Shown here: one piece after another, positions 1-11,883 of the stretch
Layout: each line of letters starts with the position of its first letter
How positions within the stretch are numbered: the stretch's first letter is position 1
Source of the DNA: Ecdyonurus torrentis
Lineage: Eukaryota > Arthropoda > Insecta > Ephemeroptera > Heptageniidae
Assembly: GCA_949318235.1 (NCBI GenBank)
Contig: OX439133.1
Location: 19,070,720 to 19,134,719, forward strand
DNA length: 64,000 nt
Direction of reading: 5' to 3'
Made by a program: the position numbers and the translations under genes
Notes under the pieces: generated by a model
Seen by the model: the letters and a program-made list of their open reading frames with translations, nothing else
Told to the model about the DNA's origin: nothing
Database searches by the model: none

Positions 1-837
1 ACTGTGAGAGTAAAAAATATGTGCCCCTTGCTCTACCTGCTTAGCTTAATTACCTGAGAAGGTGCACATACTTTTTACTTACACAGTAAGGGGTAAATGT
101 GACGTCACATTTCCCCCTTGTTACCTTCGTGAAGCTCGCTTATATCCCGCGGGATAGAAAATTCAAATAAATGACTGATTTGTAGAATAATAAAAAGTAC
201 TTATTTTTAGAGGTAATGTGTACTTAAGGTAGTAGGTGACAAACTGAACGGTATATTATAGTGAAAAATAAAATTAATATATAAAAAGTAAAGGTGAAAG
301 GTTCCTAAAAATTTTAAAACCCATGAAAAGGCAATCAAATATTTAATTTATTCCATTTTCACAATAACGTAATATGTGTAAATTTAAAGTTGCACGCCAA
401 CTTTAAAGTCAAGTTATTCCCCCCCCCCCCCCTTTCTACTTTTTTTTGTAGTTAAATACAATATGAGTCATACTATTGATACTTCTTCGGAACAAAAAAA
501 CTCCTTTTCAAGTTATTGTATAAAGTAATTGAAATTACCAAAAAAAATATATATATATATTTTTTTATAAGAGCATATTGATTTTTATTGCGTTATTGCT
601 TTACGGGTCCAGACAGTAATTGATTTAAATACACAAACTAAAAATATTTCTACAGTACAATCTTTTTTTAGAAAACGTAATATGGTATAGATGAAAATAA
701 TTTTAAAACAATAAGTTTATAAAAAAATCTAATCATGGAATATAGAGAAACTTTAGAGAACTTGAAATTTTACCTAAATTGAAAAAATAATAATAATTAA
801 ACTTTTGTATAAAATATAAATTAAATATAAATTAAAC
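1..837. other. AT-rich non-coding edge with small hairpins
   Basis: No exon seen. Bases 9-78 form a hairpin (ATGTGCCCCTT pairing with AAGGTGCACAT). Bases 85-122 form a second inverted repeat centred on TGACGTCA (100-107). A 14-base C run lies near 420. By position this should be intron of the partial lectin gene, whose next exon (second half of a CTLD) would lie left of the window. Confidence 0.5.
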
Positions 838-949
838 CTTCATTTTCATGGACTTGTTTTTGTAAAAATATCAGAGTTTCCATGTTTTCAATACTTGCTG
901 GCTTCATTTTCAAACTACAGCATTCTGACCATACATTGGCATAGTTCAC
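838..949 (-). CDS. C-type lectin-like domain exon, first half (partial gene A)
   Basis: Minus-strand exon with acceptor ctag|GTG at 950-953 and donor G|gtttaa at 837. It is 112 nt, beginning in phase 0 and ending in phase 1, exactly like exon 45818-45929. It reads VNYANVWSECCSLKMKPASI followed by ENMETLIFLQKQVHENE. The W-S-E-C-C core and the P-A-S-I-E-N stretch nearly repeat the second CTLD of the downstream paralogue (35681-36022). This half-domain supplies the early helix and first cysteines of the fold. The matching second half is outside the window. Confidence 0.8.
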
Positions 950-1098
950 CTAGAAATTAAAATAAAGAAAAAAAAGTAAATTAAAATAACAAACAATTTA
1001 TTATTTATAATATAAATTATAATGTAGGGATAGGATATATGAATACATGAATAAAGTAGGTTACTTAGAAATTATCAGCCAAATGTTGTTTTTTTCTA

Positions 1099-2253
1099 CA
1101 GGGTGTTTTTTTAAAAGCGCGCATTTTAAAACGCTAATTAAAATATGAAGAAATAAAATTAAATTAACTTTTTATATATCATTTTGTAGCCAGGGGTTAG
1201 ACATTTTTAAAACTGTTCTTAGAAATAAAATTGAGTGACCGGTTTTCTTGCACCAAGCGTCAACGTAAAAATGTGCTTTTTTTTTTTCAGAACGTCTTTT
1301 TTTCTGCAAAAATGATTAGAAATTTGCTTTTTTAACTATCCTTTATTAACAATTAGTGGAGTCTGTTGGCATAAATAAGATACCTATAGCACTCTAAACA
1401 TGTTCTGTAATAAAAATGGAAGGATGGAGCCACATTGGTATCAGGGTTAAGGTGAAAACTTTTGCGTTAAACAGTGCTAAATTTGATTTAAAAAATTCTC
1501 CTAAATCAAACTTTTTTTTTATTTTTTTTTTACCGATTTTGTATGAATTTTAATTTTCAAAACATTGTTTGTAACTTTCATTTTCTGTCAATTCTTACAA
1601 ACTGGGTTGCTTTGATAATTAAAACCTTAAAAATTTCATTTTAAAGAATGGAAACTTTTAATTTGCATCTCTTTCTTTAAAAGTTGGTTCATGTATGGAA
1701 ATCCGCACATTTCATTTGGTTTTTGTTGCATTCATTAATTCTTTGCATCCTGAATCATACTGATTTTTTTTTAATAATTAAACCAAACATTACTTTGAGA
1801 AACTATAGAGAAACTAAAAATTTCGTTAAATCATTAAACAAAATTCTCAAATTAGAGAAATTGTTGGCAAATTTAGCCATGTTTAACGCAAATGTTTTCA
1901 CCTTAACCCTGATACCAATGTGGCCCAATCCTTCAATTTTTATCACAGAACATGCTTAGAGTGCTATAGGTATCTTATTTATGCCAACAGACTCCATTAA
2001 TTATTAATAAAGGATAGTTAAAAAAGCAAATTTCTGATCATTTTTGCAGAAAAAAAGACGTTTGGAAAAAAAATAGCACATTTTTACGTTGACGCTCGGT
2101 GCAAGAAAACCGGTCACTCAATTTTATTTCTAAGAACAGTTTTAAAAATGTCTAACCCTTGGCTACAAAATGATATATAAAAAGTTAATTTTATTTTATT
2201 TCTTCATAATTTAATTAGCGTTTTAAAATGCGCGCTTTTAAAAAAACACCCTG
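1099..2253. mobile_element. TA-flanked palindromic (foldback) MITE, 1155 bp
   Basis: Starts CAGGGTGTTTTTTT and ends with its complement CACCCTG, with TA on both sides (1097-1098, 2254-2255). The two halves are inverted copies almost to the centre near 1676, with scattered differences. The CAGGGTG end and TA duplication suggest a non-autonomous Tc1/mariner-like element. No transposase; the 91-codon reading frame at 1684-1959 is a by-product of the palindrome. Confidence 0.8.
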
Positions 2254-3330
2254 TATATTAATGCAAAATAATGCATAAAAGAAGCCCAAATGTATGCGCA
2301 TGACGTCATATTTAATGCAATTGGATGCTACACTGGAGTAAAAATTGCTCAGCATAGGACAATCTTTGCTTTTGACTATTTTCAAAAAATTAAGGAACAG
2401 AAAAAAATATATGTAGTATTTTTAATAAAGAAATAAGATTCTTATTTATTATACCTTTTTGTTTAAAAACAAATATTGTTTATTACCAAGGCCCATTATT
2501 TTAGCCCCTGCAGTATCTGGAAATGAATTTTTTTTACATGTTTGTGTTAATAATAATAATAATAGTTCTTTATTATGGGTTTAAAATAGGAGTGTACATA
2601 TAAAAAAAGACAGAAAAATCAAGTAAGTAACCCAACGGGCGATGAGAAAAAGGTAAAATGCCTATACGCTATATTGATCTCACAGCTTTATCAGAAAAAC
2701 TGCTGTTAGTTATTATAGCTACTTAATATACATAATAAACTTCCAAGGCAATAATTTACTCTGTGGCAAACAAGATATAAATTCAATTTTCAGTAACAGC
2801 TACTCTTCAGACCTAACAACATGTACTTTTATTTCAATTGATACAAAATGGGACACTCAGTAACATTGTCAAATTTCATTATTACCCAAATGTAACTTCA
2901 AAAGTGCTCATAAAAATTGTAAAGTATGCAAAACGCATAATTGTTCACGTCATGACTAGTGATGTTCAATAGAAAAAGTGTTGCAGGTTGCATAAGTTGA
3001 AAATTTTCTTATATCTTTAAGGTAACTGTCATGATTGGGTTCTTGTATTTTTGGACAACCCATTAAGTGCTTAATGAAATAAAAGGGCATGTTGTCTGGT
3101 CTGGAGAGTCGCTAGAGTAATTAATATAGCAAAATAAAATAAAAAATAAGTAAATAAAATAATGTTCTACAAATTTACGTAGATAACTGTTAAAAAAGCC
3201 ATTGTTGATTGTTGACTACCCTTTTTATAAGGGTTGTGATTTTATTAAATGGAATTACCATTATAGGTACTAGAGAAATAGCTTGCATTGCGGTATTCAT
3301 ATATGGAAAAACATTATTTAAAAAGCTTAC
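2254..3330. other. Intron with fragments of dispersed repeats
   Basis: Bases about 2290-2400 match the TGACGTCA/TTGCTCAGCATAGG repeat family also seen near 16.6, 46.2, 57.3 and 62.2 kb. Bases about 2555-2600 match, in inverse, a short AATAAAGAACTA...(TTA)n tail near 32270, like a LINE or SINE 3' end. Bases about 2915-3000 are a diverged piece of the element at 58544-58887. No coding signal. Confidence 0.5.
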
Positions 3331-3364
3331 CACTTGATATTTTTCCACGTAAAGGGGACGATTG
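3331..3364 (-). CDS. Candidate short CTLD exon (weak)
   Basis: A minus-strand stretch with acceptor tttttag and donor gtaagc reads NRPLYVEKYQV in the phase-0 exit frame. Its Tyr falls seven residues before the donor, as in exon 15439-15506. It lies in the right place, between the linker at 4835-5074 and the half-domain at 838-949. Against it: the entry phase differs from the other short exons, and the exon is very short. Treat as a candidate only. Confidence 0.3.
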
Positions 3365-3421
3365 CTAAAAATATATAATAGCTATACATTATTCTTTTAG
3401 ATTGCCGTTTACATATTGAAG

Positions 3422-3738
3422 TTTGTTCGTTCGTTCGTTCGTTCGTTCGTTCGTTCGTTCGTTCGTTCGTTCGTTCGTTCGTTCGTTCGTTCGTTCGTTC
3501 GTTCGTTCGTTCGTTCGTTCGTTCGTTCGCTCGTTCATTCATTCATTCATTCATTCATTCATTCATTCATTCATTCATTCATTCATTCATTCATTCATTC
3601 ATTCATTCATTCATTCATTCATTCATTCATTCATTCATTCTTTCATTCATTCATTCATTTATTCATTCATTCATTCATTCATTCATTCATTCATTCATTC
3701 ATTCATTCATTCATTCATTCATTCATTCATTCATTCAT
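3422..3738. repeat. Compound microsatellite (TTCG)n then (TTCA)n
   Basis: About 110 bp of perfect TTCG units pass directly into about 200 bp of TTCA units with two or three point changes. Open frames reading FVRS/FIHS here are repeat translations, not genes. Confidence 0.98.
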
Positions 3739-4205
3739 ATAAAACAAGGGTCTCTCGTTACTTGTGAAATTGTATTTTGAATTGTCATTTCTTTGCCAAC
3801 TTTTAAATAACTTAAAACCTTATTTTTTTTTTAAAAAACTGTAGCACTTCTGTTGACCTATGCTAAACATCTCTAAAATTTCTTATTACTGGACTTATTT
3901 TAAAAGTTGAGTGTGATTGTTTTGTTTATGTTGAAAACGTTACAATTATCACATTGCAAGACATATAAGAATAGAAAAATATTGTTTAATCTCTTGTTAC
4001 TTTATGGCATTATATAGAAAGCTCACTACACCATTAGGGTTGTATTTAGATTGCTTGTATTTAAAAATCTAACAAAAAAAACTTAAAAACTTTATGATGC
4101 CATTTAATAATCAATAGTAACTGTAACAGCTACCAATGGTAAAAAGTTCAGAACCAATGAGCATCAGATAAAAGAATAAAATAATTATTGATATACCATG
4201 GGCTC

Positions 4206-4662
4206 TTAAAGTGGTAGTCATTAATGGCATTTTAAATAGTGATCATGATGTTATTAAACCTTCTGAAATTGCGATCTTAAATTTTAATTATTAACGCGCT
4301 GAGAGCAACCTTTTTTTTAGCGTCTTAAACCTATGTCACAGCTACAACTTGCTCTCACGCTAGCTGGTGCGAGCAGAAGTTACCCTTATTTTTGCTCTCG
4401 CAATTTGACATCATATTTTAAGTATAATATAAAATGTTATTGTACGGCTTTAGATAAGTAGTAAAATAATTTATGCAAAGATAAGAGTAGCTCAAACTCG
4501 TGCCAAGCTAGCAAGTGAGCAAGTTTTAGCTGTGACGTAGCAAATCTGCTCAACGGTGGTTGCTTTCAGTACGTAAATAATTATAATTTTAAGATCGCAA
4601 TTCAGGAATTTTATTAACATGATGAATACTATTAAATATAACATTGTTGACTTCCCCTTTAA
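4206..4662. mobile_element. TTAA-flanked palindromic MITE
   Basis: Left end TTAAAGTGG and right end CCCCTTTAA, with arms pairing through GATCATGATG and AATTGCGATCTTAAA near each end. The centre holds GCTCTC-rich inverted blocks. No reading frame of note. The ends resemble those of 58544-58887 and 17483-17801. Confidence 0.65.
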
Positions 4663-4834
4663 GTTAATTATCTTCAAAAAATCACGATTTTAGCATGTCC
4701 CTCCTCCCCCTAGTGTTTTTTTATAGTATCACTGTGCTAAATGTCAGTTTTTATTTCTTTACACCTTTTAGTAAATTTTCGCAGTAGTTGATTTTTTGTC
4801 TTAAAACTATAATATATAATTTTATTTTTCTTAC

Positions 4835-5074
4835 CTTAGGTTGCTCCACACAAAACGCACTGTTACAATTGGAAATATTAATTGAATTAAAATAATTAAC
4901 TGCCATTTTGCTGTAAAATTCTAAATTTGTTATTTTATATGTTGTAGTAGCTTCAGTTGAAGTTATTGATATTTTTGTAGTATAAGTGGTTGTAGTTTCA
5001 ACTTTATTATTCGTCGAGTGAACTTTTGCATCAATGTGATTAATTTCTACTGAAGTTGTGACGTTGATGCGAGC
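4835..5074 (-). CDS. Thr-rich linker exon with Cys pair (gene A)
   Basis: Acceptor tttag|GCT and donor AAG|gtaaga. 240 nt, 80 codons, phase 0 at both ends like the other linker exons. The first two thirds are rich in Thr, Ser and charged residues (for example KVETTTTYTTKI) and could be O-glycosylated. It ends with CNSAFCVEQPK, aligning with CNLTNC, CKVHVC and CDLSTC in the other linkers. This paired-cysteine tail precedes each CTLD and probably forms a short disulphide loop at the domain entrance, which is inference. Confidence 0.8.
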
Positions 5075-5437
5075 CTAAAATAAATAATCATTGTTTTGAT
5101 AGTTTAAATGGGTTTGACAAGACCCAGTTTAGATCATTTAATTTTCAAAAAGTTTCAAAGTTTATCAGGTTCATTTTGATGTAAAAAGTATGACAAGAAG
5201 TAAAAAATACATTGACAAAAGCTATTCGATGGATTAGCACTTTAGTGGAAACCATAATGGATTTCACATTTGGCCCTTAATTAAAAGGAATAACAAATTT
5301 TCACTAGATATAAACGTAGCTTAAATAAAAAAAGTATAAGCATGTTATACGTATAATTGAAACTGCAGATAATGTTAAGTAGTGACTGTGCCTTTTGAGC
5401 ATCTTTTTCAAATTTGTACGATCACCAAGAGCTATTT

Positions 5438-5646
5438 CGATCTTCTCGCGTCAAGATGAAGCTTCTAAACTTAGCAAATTTTAAAAAAATAAACAATCTA
5501 CATTTTACAAACTTGCGGCTACCTAGTGAATTCAAACCTGTTTTATTCAGCAGAAACCCCAGATAGCCGTGACTTTTTAAAGTGTAGACCGTTATTTTTT
5601 TGCAAATGTGTAAAGTTTAGAAGCTTAATCTTTAAGCGAAAAGATG
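5438..5646. mobile_element. Hairpin MITE of the CGCGTCAAGATGAAGC family
   Basis: Left arm TCGCGTCAAGATGAAGCTTC pairs with the decayed right arm GAAGCTTAATCTTTAAGCGA. The inner arm GCGGCTACC pairs with GGATAGCCGTGA-like sequence. It is a diverged sibling of 40055-40269. Confidence 0.7.
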
Positions 5647-5831
5647 AATTTCCGGTAAAAGTCAAGTATTTAAAAAAAATAGGGGGGGGGGGGGGAGCAA
5701 CATTTTATATATCCCCACCATAAAATCGTAAAAAACACTTGAAATGAAGTGAAATAAAGTTTGCAGAAGACGCACAAAATGCGCTATCTGTACGTTTCAG
5801 TTTTATTAATACTTATATGACATTAACAAAC

Positions 5832-6040
5832 CTGACAAACTACTTGCAGCAATCTAACAGGCAGACAAAGTGCATCTTCTAAACCACCTTCTATAAGAAC
5901 CGCACAAGGTTCCATTTTGTTGTAGTTATCAGGCTGCCCTGAAGCCCAAATCTCAGGTAAAATAGGTTTTCCATATCCACATGAGGAAAATGTTCTGTCT
6001 AATTCCGAGTCAAAGTATCCAGTATAAAATTGCGGAGTCT
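5832..6040 (-). CDS. C-type lectin-like domain exon, second half (gene A)
   Basis: Acceptor ccaaaag|AG and donor CAG|gtttgt. 209 nt, entered in phase 1 (completing a Glu codon with the last base of exon 8384-8504) and left in phase 0. It reads FYTGYFDSELDRTFSSC, then IWASGQPDNYNKMEPCAVL, and ends LQVVCQ. QPD sits where long-loop C-type lectins carry EPN or QPD, the family's sugar and Ca-binding triad; QPD is usually galactose-type. The later WND motif is degenerate (LEDALC), so sugar binding is uncertain. Confidence 0.85.
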
Positions 6041-8266
6041 CTTTTGGTACAATAAAAAAAAATACAAAACTCATATAAGAAAAAAAAAATTGTTGGTAAT
6101 GAGTTATAACGTAGTGGGTCAGAGCCGGGATTGGGTTTCAGTTTAATATTGTCGGTGTGGTGCTATATTGAAGCATATTGTTTGATTTAAATAATGTAGC
6201 TGTTTTTTGTTGATATTTTCAATTATTATTACTTTTCAATTCAATTTTTTAATCCTTTTTTAGTGGTTTGCGCACGTAATGAAATGCAAAAATAAAATTT
6301 CATATTTTAAACATTTTAAATAAAATTAAAATTGGTAGATTCATGAAAGTAGCATAAAAATATAGTTTCAGTAAAAATAGAGAGTGAAGGGGAGTGATGA
6401 AACAAGGACAAAGTTTTTCTTTGTTTTGATGCTATCGTTTGGTCACATGAGTTGAGTTACACCATTTTTTGCAATAGAAAGAATTTGTTTTGTGTAGAAG
6501 GGGTCACCAAGGTCACGCGCACTTTTAGATCGACAGGAGTGACGTGCGGTGTGATGCCATAAAATTAAAAGTTGACATTGCTACATTTCATTGGGGGTGG
6601 GGTAGAATTTTAATTACTTTATTATTTCCGTAAACATTTGTGTCTTTGAATGCGTTCTTTTGAGAGCAGTAAAATTTAACTTTGAGATTGATTGTTGGTC
6701 AATAAAAGAAAAGATACATCATCCATCCAAGGGGTATATCCAAGCACACAATGTGTTATATTATTCATTTTATCTTAAAGAGTAGACGCATAATTTTTAA
6801 ATGATTTTTATTAAATGTTATTTAAAAATTTTATTACATGAGATTAGATAGAATAATTTTATTTATTGGTTGTGTCTGGAAAAAAATATTAATTTTTAGG
6901 TAATCAATTTTTTTTAATTCAAAAAGAAAAAAATCAATTCAAAAATAATTATAAATTTTTTAAATCAAATGCTTGTTACTTTAATATATAGTTATTCTGT
7001 GCTTATCATATTATCCATCTCTACACTTTTTACGACAAGTTGAGACAAATCGATGGAAATCAAATTTAAAATAATGCAATAGAATTTCGAGAACATTCTC
7101 TCTACAAAGTAGGATGTAAAGAAGGAAAGAACTCAAAATAAGCCAGTGCAAGTGGAGGGGAAAATTTGGACACGTGTGTTTTGCGTTATGAGATGAAATC
7201 GTTGTGGAAGGGACGCGCATACGGCATACCCCACTTCTCGTACTGGAGTTTGGAAGGTTATAAAGAGGCAGACGCGAATGATCGGCTCCAGTTTTTGCTA
7301 AGTATTGTCAGTGTTGTATACACTCGCTAGTAGCGCACTCTGATCAGTCCCATGTTAATAGGAGATTAACATGGGCAGAAACTCAACTTCCGATAGGAAG
7401 TTTAGCATAGTTTAAAACGTAAAAAATTAAGTTTTTATTGAAGATTTGAAATTTTTTCCTCTTTAATTATAAGAAAAAATAAAGAAATAGTCAAAATATA
7501 TAACGGTGGTGCAGCGGTGAGAACAAACATTCCCCCAGACAACAGCGGAACAGACCAAGAGAGGAACCAAGCATCGATTCCTGACCCCTCTTTACCTCAT
7601 CCATCTCCAATCTCACCCCCTATACCCTTTTGTTATAGATGATATAACCATTACTTAAAATTATTAAAATTTAAAAACTACCATTGGAATTTTGCGTATA
7701 TATATAGGTTCAGATTGGCCCTAGAATGTATATTGCCCAATAAGTATACGTTACATCTTCTAGAAGTCTAAAGTTTGAGGTAACGCTCTGGTTTTGGCTC
7801 TTTTAAATGACCAGTGGCGCTCCTAACAGAGGGAGCCTCTTCCATTATCATGGACAAGATACTACGTACAACATAGGGACACCAAATGGTTCTATGTAAA
7901 TTTTGGTGACATTGTGATTCATCAATTTTGATCACGTGACCTTTAACTCGTGCGTTGATTGGCTACGAACATTTTGAATTTCGGGGCACCCAAATTGGTC
8001 GAGCGTGTCCTTACCTTGTGTGTAGTGTCTTGCCACTAACTAATTCTTAAGATTAGTCCGAGCCTGTGTATGAATATGCACCATGTCAAACTCAGTGGCC
8101 AATATGATTACCATCTACTGCCACTACCCACCTATTGTGTGTATTTAAGTAAAAGTCTATCTACCGATACTTTTGACAAATTTATCCTTCTGAATGATGT
8201 ATTTTCTTAATATGTTTTAAAAATACAAACATAATAAATCTACTATATATACTACGTACACGCAGA
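6041..8266. other. Intron, no recognised feature
   Basis: AT-rich sequence with a slightly more GC-rich stretch at 7180-7620. The 69-codon minus-strand frame at 7011-7220 has no splice or family support. I see no element with clear ends. Confidence 0.5.
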
Positions 8267-8269
8267 GAC

Positions 8270-8338
<69 letters not shown>

Positions 8339-8373
8339 GAAAGAGGGAGGGAGGGAGGGAAGATTACAAATTA
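8267..8373. repeat. (GA)n with a (GGGA)n end
   Basis: About 80 bp of GA with a few AAGA and GCGA interruptions, then GGGA units. It begins about 11 bp beyond the donor of exon 8384-8504, so the transcript would carry a long CU tract just inside the intron. Confidence 0.97.
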
Positions 8374-8383
8374 AAATATTTAC

Positions 8384-8504
8384 CAACAAAATCTTGGTTA
8401 TCTTTAAAAAAAGATAAAAAGCAATCCATCTCACTTCTGGACTCAAAAATTGCCGGTATCATCCCCCATTTACAACATAGTTTCCAAACATCATCGTTTC
8501 TTAC
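8384..8504 (-). CDS. C-type lectin-like domain exon, first half (gene A)
   Basis: Acceptor tttcag|GTA and donor GTTG|gtaaat. 121 nt, entered in phase 0 and left in phase 1, so it joins exon 5832-6040 in frame. It reads VRNDDVWKLCCKWGMIPAIF followed by a Glu/Ser/Met stretch and MDCFLSFFKDNQDFV. The W-x-x-C-C-x-W-G-M-x-P-A core matches exon 45818-45929 closely. Confidence 0.85.
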
Positions 8505-8618
8505 CTGAAATTAGTCTAATTATTATACATTTACAGTCTAAGGTAAGGTTTAAATTCAATCAAAAGCTAATTTCTGTAATACAAAAGTACAAACACAAAA
8601 ACACACACGGAAAATAAA

Positions 8619-8623
<5 letters not shown>

Positions 8624-8695
<72 letters not shown>
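8624..8695. repeat. (TA)n microsatellite
   Basis: About 35 uninterrupted TA units, beginning about 120 bp from the acceptor of exon 8384-8504. Confidence 0.97.
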
Positions 8696-8696
<1 letters not shown>

Positions 8697-10435
8697 AATA
8701 TACATATCATGATGCCACAATCCCTTTTGGGGTAGGCCAGTGCGAATCCTTTCTAGTAAGAGGAATTACAATGATTTGTGGCTTACCAAACCACACTGCA
8801 CTAGGCTCATAATACCAGACCAATCTTACAACGGCAGCACTCACCACTACGGACGAGAGGTGGTCAAACTACCCACCTCTTGCAGTTGGTTTGTTTCGGT
8901 TTGAGGCAAGTAAATGCAATAAGTAGACATATAACATAGAACATAGGTATTATTATACTACAATAATACCTAAATCAGGTGCAATATGCAACACTAAAGA
9001 TGTGATTCACTTAGATTAAGTGGTATATTGTAGTTTATAACTACCTGTTTCACATTAAAGTGTACCTATTGCAAAATACAGAATACATGTACTGCTCTGG
9101 CCAAAAGTTTGTGAATGATGTGAAATGCAACCCGCAATTCAAAGCATGTAAACAAGCAAATTTCCTTTTTCTTGACTTTATTGCTATAGCGATTACGATT
9201 ATTTATCACGGCAGCGAGCAAGCAAGCAGGCAGACGTGCGTCTCTCTTGCTTGCTTGCTGCATGCACCTTTCTGGCTTTTCAATATTCCTGATAATTTCA
9301 AAATATTTAAGTTTTGTTATGCATGCCTGCTGTTTGATATTTGTCTGTCTCTTGTTTTTTTGGTAAAAATGGAAGGTTCAATTTATAATATATATTCAGC
9401 CTTGCTAAAAACTATAATATAGTAATAGGCTTATATTTTTATTATTATTGTGTTGTTTTTTTGGGCATTATTTGAATTTTTTTTATTCAATTAATTAATT
9501 TCTACAAATAATAGCTTTCATATATAATTTGTGTCATTAAATATTTTCTATAACTCATTAACTAATTATTTATATGAAAAAACTTTTATTCTTTAATTCA
9601 AAAGACGGAAAGGGATGATTGTTTATGCGGGGGAATATAACAACAACAATGGATGATAATATTAAATATCAAATTGTTTGAATATTTAATGTTACAATTG
9701 GTAAATATGGTAATTAAAAGAAAAATAGTCAAATAAATATGAATTTTTTCATTTATTACTCTATCCCTTGAATACAAAGTAGCACAAATATCATAAACTG
9801 TAATCATTTAATTGTAACTCTTTATTAACAAAATAGTTAGCTTAAATATTTATGTGAAACAACTTTTATTCTATAATTCAAATGAAGCAATCTAGGAATA
9901 ATTGTTTATGCGTGAGAAAAGAAGAACAGAAGATAAAATTAGATATAAAATCAAATTGTTTCAGATTAAATATTAATCAAATAAAAAAGTTAATTAAAAA
10001 AGGATCAAATATGAAATATTTAATTTTTTTATGATATTTATTTAAATAAAGTAGCATAAACATCGTAAACTGTAATCATAAAATTATTGAAATTTTTTTA
10101 TAATTAAAGAAAAAATTATTTTTCCTTGCCTCATGTAAGGTGTATATAAAATAAAACTCAAGAAGACAATATTTTGTGAGTTTAATACGTAAAAATAGAA
10201 ATCACCACATTCTGTGTGACTGTTTGATCGAAAAACATGATAGCAAAACTAAAGACGCAACAGATAGCCAAACTTAAAGGAGGAGGTGAGAGGAAAGATG
10301 CACATACTATCAATCATAGTCAGGAAAAAAGGAACCTGTATTGATGACTCATCTATTTTGCCCGATCACTTTCATAACGTTCTCAAACTTTTGGCCAGAG
10401 CTGAACCTGCCAGATATTATTTTTTTCCGTGCACA
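8696..10435. other. Intron; unidentified GC-richer block and diverged repeats
   Basis: Bases 8705-8910 are more GC-rich than their surroundings (GGGTAGGCCAGTGCG, CGGACGAGAGGTGG) and look like a fragment of a retroelement or gene, but I cannot name it. Bases 9205-9260 form a small hairpin of AAGCAAGCAGGC and GCTTGCTTGCTG. Frames overlapping on both strands at 9060-9422 are unsupported. Confidence 0.4.
9570..10085 (+). repeat. Diverged tandem duplication, unit about 275 bp
   Basis: ACTTTTATTCTTTAATTCAA at about 9582 recurs as ACTTTTATTCTATAATTCAA near 9862. GTTTATGCG, ATCAAATTGTTT and AAACTGTAATCAT repeat at the same spacing. Two copies, with many differences. Confidence 0.7.
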
Positions 10436-10440
10436 CACAA

Positions 10441-10519
<79 letters not shown>
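10436..10519. repeat. (CA)n-(TA)n microsatellite
   Basis: A short ACAC run passes into about 33 TA units. Confidence 0.95.
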
Positions 10520-10520
<1 letters not shown>

Positions 10521-10912
10521 TTAAAATCGGCCAATCATACATAATTTTAATTTAATTTTTGTCAATAATTAATTTTTGCTATAAATAGGAAAAAATACAA
10601 TTGATATTTGAAGAAGCTATTTATAGAAAATTTAATTAGAAGGTGCTGACAGTTAAAAAATGTAGTTAATATTTAAACCCTCTGTTACAAAATATTATTT
10701 GATTTATCAACATTAACTCTCAAATACGGTGTTTTCAAAATAAAATTTAATTTTACCAAGTTTTTTTTTTTTTTTTGTTGGTTTTATTTTTGGGCCAAGC
10801 ATCAACGGGCCCCCCCAGAAGCCGATGGGCCCCCAGAAGTCGACAGGCCCGGGGGAACTTCCCCCTTTTCTTCCTGGTAGTTACGTTACTGTGCTCGCTT
10901 TTGACGCGGACG

Positions 10913-11516
<604 letters not shown>

Positions 11517-11711
11517 GTAGTGAAGGAAAACTATATCATTTGAAGTTTACACATAAATCCCGCCGCACGGGTAAATTTCCCCTCGCAAGAGGGGAGTCAG
11601 CTGTTTAAAGAGAGGCTGGTTTGTAAAAACAGGTGCCCTCAGGCAGCCAATAAGGCGACCGTTGTCGTCATAAGAATTGTGTAAATGCAAGTAAAGAATC
11701 AAGGTAGAATT

Positions 11712-11791
11712 GGACGCCGCTGTAGCTCAATGGTCAGAGCAGTGGAGCGCAAATCCAAAGGTTGTCGGTTCGATTCCGGCCGCCGTCGTCC
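11712..11791 (+). tRNA. tRNA-like gene, Cys-type GCA loop, copy 2
   Basis: Same 80-base sequence as copies 1 and 3 with intact A and B boxes, lying 80-150 bp downstream of the GNRA-capped hairpin. No T-run terminator follows closely; the first TTTT is just after, in CCCTTTTAAC at about 11791. The structural reservations given for copy 1 apply. Confidence 0.5.
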
Positions 11792-11883
11792 CTTTTAACT
11801 GTTTGACTTTATTTGCATTTATATGATTCGTCTCAGATGGTGTTATAGTGCTAGATAAATATTTTCAAATATTTATATATTAT

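Noticed and set aside
9060..9422. 120-codon frame and an overlapping opposite-strand frame
   Set aside because: No recognisable domain, no splice signals matching gene A, and an internal AAGCAAGCAGGC hairpin explains part of it.
11712..11791. Calling the tRNA-like sequence a standard functional tRNA-Cys
   Set aside because: C at position 33, a mismatched acceptor and three extra bases before the D stem argue for a tRNA-derived repeat.
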